64,000 bases of DNA from Desulfosarcina alkanivorans. Lineage in GTDB: Bacteria; Desulfobacterota; Desulfobacteria; Desulfobacterales; Desulfosarcinaceae. The DNA is taken from contig NZ_AP021874.1 of the NCBI RefSeq assembly GCF_009688945.1, positions 2,418,001 through 2,482,000 on the forward strand. The letters are read 5' to 3'. Positions 60,201-64,000 of the stretch are shown here, one piece after another. The position numbers and the translations under genes were made by a program. The number at the start of each line of letters is the position of its first letter. The first letter of the stretch is position 1. The notes beneath the pieces were generated by a model that was not told the DNA's origin, did not search any database, and saw only the letters and a program-made list of their open reading frames with translations.

Positions 60201-61979
60201 ATCAATTATCAGGGAGCAGAGAGGACGGTCGCCGTCACCACGGATGGCAGGCTGCTGGACGGTAACACTGCGGCCACCCGGCCCAACCTTTTCCTGCAGA
60301 CCTATACGAAACCGGACGGCACGAAGAGCGCCTGGGCCATCATGGCCTATGAAGAGACCAAGGGGCTGGGGGCCGGACCGCCGGAAAATGCCGGAACCGG
60401 GGAGCAACCCCAGGATGGCAGCGGCTATGATCCCTACGAGCAGTTTCCTGACAACGGCAAGAACGCCATCTACCACAGCTTCGACTTCCAGAATCCCGAT
60501 CTGGTCAGCGGCGGGACGATCCTGAACCTGCCCGAGACAAATGAAGCCGGTGAACCTCTATACGTAGCAGAAACCGAGTACTTAGGTTCCAATCCAATTT
60601 ACGATGGGGAAGGGAACATCACTGGCTACGACCCGATTCCGAATCCCGCTGCCGGTGAATTGATCCTGGACTGGAAAGGCGATCCGCAACTGGCGTACGA
60701 AAACGCCCGGCGGCCTCGGTTCATCCTGCAGTCCAAGTCTTCCGCTTTCGGCGGCGTGAAGCCCGACGGCAGTTGGAAGGAAACCAATAACTCCGGTACA
60801 GTGCTGCTCGTGCTCTACAAGCAGGGTGAGGACGGCGCGGGTCGGCCCACGGACATCATGTGCCGCCGCTGTGTGGTGAAGGATTCTGAAGGCAACATCT
60901 TAACGGGCAACCCCTGGGCACCGAAGAATTTCTTGCCGGGCGTTCAGAACCTCAGCACCGCGATGCCGGGAAGGACCTGGATCAATCCCGATCGTGACGA
61001 AAACGCCAAGGGCGACGGTGTGAAGGTCTGTGACTGGACGCAGCCCGAGGAATGCCTCGGTTGGAAGTCGGGCGTCAACCCTTACGAGGACTCGCGGGCC
61101 CACCGCGGTGCCATCCGCGGCGACTTCGTGATCATGGGCTACTCCTACTGCCCCAACTGGGCAGCCTCGCGCAAGGCCCACGACAAATACGACTTCTATA
61201 TCCGGCGATCGTTTGACGGCGGGGAGACCTGGACAACCGATCCCGGTGCCGGGGGTCCTGTTGTTCACCAGGACATCTTTTTCGATCCGGACGGTGTCTC
61301 CGGGTCGGAACTTGACGAGGAGGGCAACGACGCGACCGAGGCAACCAAACATTACGATGTTTTCACCTCATATGAGCCCGGTGCCTACGAGCCGGCCCGC
61401 AATGTTTCCCTGATCAAAAACAACAAGACCAGCGTGATCGAACCGCGCATCGTGGCGGTGCCCGGCACCATTAAGAGTCAAGTAATCGGAGGTGTAAAAG
61501 TGTGGGATCCGGATAAACTTGAGGACAAACAGGACCGCAACTGCTTCTACATCGCCTATGGCACATCCACCAACCTGCCCGACGTGGAAAAGGCACCCGA
61601 GGACCTCTTTCTGAGTTTCTCTCAGGACCAGGGGACGATCTTTTTCGAGGACGAATGGGTCGTCAACCCCGACAGCAGCGGCAACCATGCGGGTGAGACG
61701 GTTTCCGGCTGGATCCGACTGGCCAAGGGCGATCCCGAGCAGGGCGAAGTCCAGATCCGCATGACGCCCAACGCCGAGCGATTCTACGCCTGCTGGCTTG
61801 AGGAGGGGATTGAAGGCAGCGACATCTTCTTTCGCCGGCTGACACCGAGCGCATTTGAGGCCAACAATACAACTGAAAACCAGACCGATGACGATGGCGA
61901 CGGTTTTGCCGAATACCAGGGTGATGTTGACGATACAAACCCTGATATCTACCCCGGCGCCGTCGAGACGACCCCGTGA
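57234..61979 (+). CDS. Giant secreted protein with BNR-like repeats and CxxCH heme motifs
   Basis: A 1,581-residue exported protein with AAGGAG 7 nt before ATG 57234 and a signal peptide ending in SALA. It has Asp-box-like repeats (SRDDGHTWKR near 495, RSFDGGETWTT near 1325), three heme c motifs CETCH (573), CTNCH (849) and CLSCH (892), and non-canonical CAECE (919) and CRRCV (1210). The last 30 residues contain DDDGDGFAEYQGDVDDTNPD, a MopE/thrombospondin-like metal-binding motif with Val where Cys is usual. No membrane anchor or sorting tail is visible. It resembles large secreted proteins annotated choice-of-anchor O (from recall). It may bind metals or heme at the surface and accept electrons; the role is unknown. 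Confidence 0.75.
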   Translation: MRKSALRLMMAVALLWTAGSALAFTGPGGLAELKLYRGEFVDIADQTELYVDYICTGTVEVWNTRTKFQLRVVPNQGLTDEGEMEQWKVKTVHAYVGADPVPMDAAGNPLVDQFPYGITYGDPSNIYSLVLDLEADLGFRWGQPYEALRHQNVCVRAVLVKVDLETGKQLAIKDVWTFDPDFEVQMASDEWEYDEITIGHGRLQKSHKVKKGRNVKNRVRVMRGVINQALMDHWGSDVYAMAHPRRAHFIDSPVAGLGFETPTHQGRTDDAGAFDYFPGERVDLTIGDVYLGNALTDHKISPVDVFEGGDMDDNRVINMARLLQSLDADADPSKGIGITEPVEDAFESALDTLNLSDVDLSDDGQVTNVIDTVVANNPDLGLVAVSAEDAKSHLDKSLTSNMFRKNVAKTPELASAKAKLNVMGVWFPALKANGDPASYVDGEDVNGNPILKDGIPYYDQDGEWIRTATEAKPLVCVYTDEAEGYGAADVFAAVSRDDGHTWKRKNISRMADRSSFTLANGEEYYGHCKKPVFQVKGNKIFIAWTSKFAKGGKPRYSIQVCPDTDGDGNPDPCETCHGDGENEVCGLDYTPDDPYAVDDFWGVAGSQRSVDYTDEGYPEVGEVPYSAVWACRGLIVTQAEINKGGWWADKVVGDIVWFKPERLTSARRDANQVFCGGADGAGFAIAWQEDPKGLRPGEAKGPGPGWGGATANHKTDIWYSYITWADHSVIDEDFVAGGDPNHPVQIDDETGEEIPWTNRPKALVPMTLPVRISDNDAVNTNNADLVDDEGNPITAVSAEDIIYETKNLTRCVKFVGGMWMVTPDDPNAANADYAVLRDVPDNHNSSMNCTNCHVPYGNEPKGENPTQAAPIPLVVVDAEANEYLGGFTNGDCLSCHYNNTVPRDRLIAVAPGLDETAKCAECESKGGIWMDGSDGGAIVEAYYPYAPYPFITPDLDDTKDGSHRYITEVPGLWSYVNDISPDGIGLYTKINYQGAERTVAVTTDGRLLDGNTAATRPNLFLQTYTKPDGTKSAWAIMAYEETKGLGAGPPENAGTGEQPQDGSGYDPYEQFPDNGKNAIYHSFDFQNPDLVSGGTILNLPETNEAGEPLYVAETEYLGSNPIYDGEGNITGYDPIPNPAAGELILDWKGDPQLAYENARRPRFILQSKSSAFGGVKPDGSWKETNNSGTVLLVLYKQGEDGAGRPTDIMCRRCVVKDSEGNILTGNPWAPKNFLPGVQNLSTAMPGRTWINPDRDENAKGDGVKVCDWTQPEECLGWKSGVNPYEDSRAHRGAIRGDFVIMGYSYCPNWAASRKAHDKYDFYIRRSFDGGETWTTDPGAGGPVVHQDIFFDPDGVSGSELDEEGNDATEATKHYDVFTSYEPGAYEPARNVSLIKNNKTSVIEPRIVAVPGTIKSQVIGGVKVWDPDKLEDKQDRNCFYIAYGTSTNLPDVEKAPEDLFLSFSQDQGTIFFEDEWVVNPDSSGNHAGETVSGWIRLAKGDPEQGEVQIRMTPNAERFYACWLEEGIEGSDIFFRRLTPSAFEANNTTENQTDDDGDGFAEYQGDVDDTNPDIYPGAVETTP

Positions 61980-62043
61980 ACTGGTAACGGGCAACCAGGG
62001 AAAACGGGTGCCTGTTTTCTTTAACCGATCAGTATGCGCGACA

Positions 62044-62077
62044 GGGCGGCGGCCTGGAACACCCGGGGCCGCCGCCC
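62044..62077 (+). terminator. GC-rich terminator-like hairpin after the giant gene
   Basis: GGGCGGCGGCC (62044-62054) and GGCCGCCGCCC (62067-62077) form an 11-bp perfect stem with a 12-nt loop, followed by TTGTGAATTTCTG. It lies 64 bp after the giant gene's stop. Confidence 0.65.
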
Positions 62078-62148
62078 TTGTGAATTTCTGTCGGCTGTGG
62101 CAGCCTTACGGGCAGCAGGCCGCACTTTCGTAAAATTACCATGCGGCC

Positions 62149-62176
62149 TGTAACCTTTTTCCATCTCAACCGTTAA
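62149..62176 (+). promoter_or_regulatory. ECF sigma-type promoter, copy 1 (sigma operon)
   Basis: -35 TGTAAC (62149-62154) and -10 CGTTAA (62171-62176) with a 16-bp spacer. Nearly the same 30 bp, including CATCTCAACCGTTAA, recur at 63558-63585 in front of the next gene set. The AAC/CGT core is that of many ECF-sigma promoters. The sigma gene's GTG start is only 8 bp after this -10, so the mRNA may be nearly leaderless. Confidence 0.75.
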
Positions 62177-62184
62177 CAGTTAAA

Positions 62185-62679
62185 GTGGACAGCTACGCCA
62201 GTTTTTACAGGAAGAACAAGGAGCGGATATTTGCCTACCTGCTGCGCCTGACCGGAGACGTTCACCTGGCCGGGGACCTGACGCAGGAAAGCTTCACCCG
62301 CTGCCTGGCACGCTATGGGCGCAACGGTAACCATCGCGCGCTGCTGTACACCATTGCCAGAAACGCCGCCCTGGATGCGGCCCGCAAACGGCGGGAGGAG
62401 GCACTGGGGGACAGCGAGGATGCCCCTGCCGGCGGTGACGACCCGGAACGCCGGCTGATCGACAAGCAGGCGGTCGACCGCACGCTGGCCGCCATCCGGC
62501 AGCTCAACCCGGTGGACCGGGAGCTGATCGCCCTGCTGGCGGCCGACACCTTTTCCTACCGGCAGATCGGCCGGCTGCTCGACATCAGCGAGAACAGCGT
62601 CAAGGTCAGGGTTCACCGGGCGCGCCTCAGGCTCAAGGCCATCCTCAACCCCGATGCTGACAACGATGGAGGCTCCTAA
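62185..62679 (+). CDS. ECF RNA polymerase sigma factor
   Basis: A 164-residue sigma-70-family protein: region 2 (FYRKNKERIFAYLLRLTGDVHLAGDLTQESFTRCLARYG, LLYTIARNAALDAARKRREE) and region 4 helix-turn-helix (LNPVDRELIALLAADTFSYRQIGRLLDISENSVKVRVHRARLRLK). No regions 1.1, 3 or additional domains, so it is ECF. The start is GTG 62185 with no ribosome-binding site; the promoter -10 ends at 62176, so translation is probably leaderless. It overlaps the next gene by one base (TAATG) and likely drives the duplicated promoter. Confidence 0.9.
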   Translation: MDSYASFYRKNKERIFAYLLRLTGDVHLAGDLTQESFTRCLARYGRNGNHRALLYTIARNAALDAARKRREEALGDSEDAPAGGDDPERRLIDKQAVDRTLAAIRQLNPVDRELIALLAADTFSYRQIGRLLDISENSVKVRVHRARLRLKAILNPDADNDGGS

Positions 62680-63245
62680 TGGACTATCTTTCCAGCATGT
62701 ACATCGACAATGAGATGGATCTGGACGAGAAGCGATCGTTCCTCGAGCGCGTCCGTTCCGATGATGCGTTTTACAAGGAAACCGTTGAACTGCTGGTCCA
62801 GGAGCAGCTGCTGCGGGAACTGCCGGTCATGCCGCGTGAAAAAGCAGCCGCAACCCCCTGGCGGACGCCGGTCCGGACCGTTCTGGCAAGCTGTTTCAAG
62901 CCCCTGGGATTCGCCACGGCCGGGTTCACCGCCGCCGTGCTGATGCTGTTCACCGTTTTTCAGACGCCGCCGCCCGCCGTCTGCAACAACCGCTTTGTCC
63001 TTTTCGAGCCGGCCGCCGGCCAGGTGGAGCTGGCCGGCTCCTTCACCGGGTGGCAGCGGGTGTCGATGACCCGGGCCGGTACCAGCGGGTACTGGGAAAT
63101 CAACCTGCAGGTGCCCTCCGGGGAACACCGCTTCGCCTACATCCTGGATGGGAATCGGCAGATGGCGGACCCCACCCTGCCCGCCAGCGAGAAAGATGAT
63201 TTCGGCGGGAAGAACTCCATTCTGAAGGTGGAGAAACGCCTGTGA
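62679..63245 (+). CDS. Presumptive anti-sigma factor with a C-terminal glycogen-binding-like domain
   Basis: A 188-residue protein co-translated with the sigma gene. The acidic N-terminus (MDYLSSMYIDNEMDLDEKRSFLERVRSDD) is of the type that binds ECF sigma factors; a membrane helix spans about 76-96; the outside part (102-188) is AMPK-beta/E-set glycogen-binding-like: VELAGSFTGWQRVSM, YWEINLQVPSGEHRFAYILDG and DDFGGKNSILKVE. So a presumed carbohydrate-binding sensor would lie in the periplasm, coupled to an intracellular anti-sigma part. No ZAS zinc motif is seen, so the anti-sigma role is inferred from position and topology. Confidence 0.75.
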   Translation: MDYLSSMYIDNEMDLDEKRSFLERVRSDDAFYKETVELLVQEQLLRELPVMPREKAAATPWRTPVRTVLASCFKPLGFATAGFTAAVLMLFTVFQTPPPAVCNNRFVLFEPAAGQVELAGSFTGWQRVSMTRAGTSGYWEINLQVPSGEHRFAYILDGNRQMADPTLPASEKDDFGGKNSILKVEKRL

Positions 63246-63562
63246 ACCGGCTGCTGGCGATTGCCGGACTGATGCTGCTGACCATGGGCTGCGCCACCCA
63301 TTACTACCGGGTCCGGGGCGAGACCCTGACCATCTATCTGGACAGGCCCGATGCCAAAAAGGTGACCTTTGCCTGCAGCCTGGACGACTTCCAACCCCAC
63401 GAGGCCCGCAAGGTCGACGGCCGCTGGACGGTTTCCGTTCCAGGCAGAGACCCGTTCCGCTATTTTTACGTGCTGGACGGGGAACTGTTCCTGCCCCCCT
63501 GCGAACTGAAGGAAAACGACGATTTCGGCTCCCAGAACTGCATTTTCAACCCGCACCTGTAA
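63242..63562 (+). CDS. Lipoprotein with a second glycogen-binding-like domain
   Basis: 106 residues, GTG start overlapping the anti-sigma stop by 4 bp. Lipobox LLTMGC after a short signal. The mature part is one E-set/AMPK-beta-like module (ETLTIYLDRPDAKKVTFACSLDDFQPHEA, then FRYFYVLDGELFLPP, and DDFGSQNCIFN). Its last motif, DDFGxxNxI, matches the end of the anti-sigma protein's domain (DDFGGKNSI), so the two modules are related and probably act together. Outer- or inner-membrane lipoprotein, function unknown. Confidence 0.75.
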   Translation: MNRLLAIAGLMLLTMGCATHYYRVRGETLTIYLDRPDAKKVTFACSLDDFQPHEARKVDGRWTVSVPGRDPFRYFYVLDGELFLPPCELKENDDFGSQNCIFNPHL

Positions 63563-63585
63563 CCTTTCTTCATCTCAACCGTTAA
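63558..63585 (+). promoter_or_regulatory. ECF sigma-type promoter, copy 2
   Basis: -35 TGTAAC (63558-63563) and -10 CGTTAA (63580-63585), 16-bp spacer, matching copy 1 in both elements and most of the spacer (CATCTCAAC). It lies at the 3' end of the lipoprotein gene and 36 bp before the next ATG, which here has a good ribosome-binding site. It should be driven by the ECF sigma encoded just upstream. Confidence 0.75.
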
Positions 63586-63621
63586 ACTGACAGCCAATCA
63601 TCGTTTTTCAAAGGAGAGGTT

Positions 63622-64000
63622 ATGAAACGCACCTGGCTGATTGTCTTCATCGCATGGTCCTTCACCGCAACGGCGATTGCCGCCGAATCGGAAGGCCTGT
63701 CCCAGCAGGCCATGGAAAGTGTTCAGCAGCAGACCCGGGAAATGAGCGCACTGGGCGTACCCCAGGCCCAGGCCCAGGAGATGCTGACCCAGATGGTTAA
63801 AAATCAATTCCAGAAACAAAACCGGATTCGCGCCCAGCAGGTGGTTGCGGCGACCGCCAAGGCGGGGCTGCCCACCGAACCCGTAATGAGCAAGGCCATG
63901 GAAGGCATGGCCAAGCAGGCCGGCGAGCAGCAGATCCTTGCGGCCATGGAGACCGTGCGCAGCCGATACGCCCATGCCAAACGGGTGGCGCGGTCCCTGT
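63622..64000 (+). CDS. Secreted helical protein in ECF regulon, C-terminus outside window
   Basis: At least 126 residues, open to the window edge. AAAGGAGAGG precedes ATG 63622. Signal peptide MKRTWLIVFIAWSFTATAIA, then a Gln/Met/Ala-rich helical region (QQAMESVQQQTREMSALGV, QAQEMLTQMVKNQFQKQN) with a repeat-like GLPTEPVMSKAMEGMAKQAGEQQILAAME. No metal motif or domain recognised. It sits behind promoter copy 2, so it is a likely target of the ECF sigma. Confidence 0.75.
   Translation, partial: MKRTWLIVFIAWSFTATAIAAESEGLSQQAMESVQQQTREMSALGVPQAQAQEMLTQMVKNQFQKQNRIRAQQVVAATAKAGLPTEPVMSKAMEGMAKQAGEQQILAAMETVRSRYAHAKRVARSL

Noticed and set aside
58776..60476. 566-codon minus-strand frame opposite the giant gene
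   Set aside because: Shadow frame produced by high G+C third positions; no motif, no ribosome-binding site, and it opposes a protein with clear signal peptide and heme motifs.

Overview
The window is about 60% G+C and looks like chromosomal DNA of a Gram-negative sulfate-reducing deltaproteobacterium of the Desulfobacteraceae/Desulfosarcina type. This is an inference from gene content: a complete dsrMKJOP operon, an AhbB-type siroheme decarboxylase, MenA, an epd-type dehydrogenase, RlpA and GmhB (outer membrane, LPS heptose), a PEP-CTERM protein and many sigma-54-style elements. No rRNA, tRNA, CRISPR, prophage or intact IS element was seen.

Layout. 1-6.6 kb (minus strand): pyruvate kinase (cut by the window edge), glycerate 2-kinase, a decayed methyltetrahydrofolate methyltransferase, a TRAP-transporter remnant, a B12-binding radical SAM enzyme, AhbB and MtnA. 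6.8-8.9 kb (plus): an MhqR-like MarR repressor with a palindromic operator, and a fused MhqO-like dioxygenase/MhqD-like hydrolase. 9-16.7 kb (minus): Epd, then the DsrMKJOP electron-transport complex preceded by an RsbRD-type protein and an IscU-like scaffold. 16.9-24.4 kb: a DUF166 remnant, an aminotransferase, a YgiQ-type radical SAM protein, a decayed choice-of-anchor U protein, MenA, a GNAT and a fold-type IV PLP enzyme. 24.6-28.3 kb: two overlapping dynamin-like GTPases. 28.5-36.9 kb: proteostasis and envelope genes (HtpX, Hsp20, Lon, RlpA, GmhB) and RecD2. 37-42.1 kb: DUF1178, an SH3/coiled-coil protein, NadB with a coupled amine oxidase, and a PEP-CTERM protein behind a sigma-54 promoter with an enhancer-like dyad. 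42.2-48 kb (minus): a phosphoesterase, a CoA transferase and a TetR-controlled fatty-acid/acyl-CoA locus whose core genes are broken by deletions and frameshifts. 48.2-52.3 kb: small proteins, rhomboid, Map, a holin-like membrane protein and IHF alpha. 52.9-62 kb: a histidine kinase with Cys-rich PAS domains, an NtrC-type regulator and a 1,581-residue secreted protein with three CxxCH motifs. 62.1-64 kb: an ECF sigma operon whose presumptive anti-sigma factor and lipoprotein share a glycogen-binding-like fold, with the same ECF-type promoter before the sigma gene and before the next secreted-protein gene.

Two themes stand out. First, intergenic DNA is rich in dispersed palindromic repeats: a pair of MITE-like elements, a second repeated pair, three CAAATT-type inverted repeats and two others. 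One repeat supplies the C-terminal codons of a GTPase and another those of a small Cys-rich protein. Second, several genes carry the same type of lesion, an internal deletion plus a frameshift, indicating ongoing gene decay or, less likely, assembly error. The best candidates for undescribed biology are the ECF/glycogen-binding-domain module at the right edge, the kinase/regulator/giant heme-motif protein cluster beside it, and the MhqR-controlled dioxygenase-hydrolase fusion.
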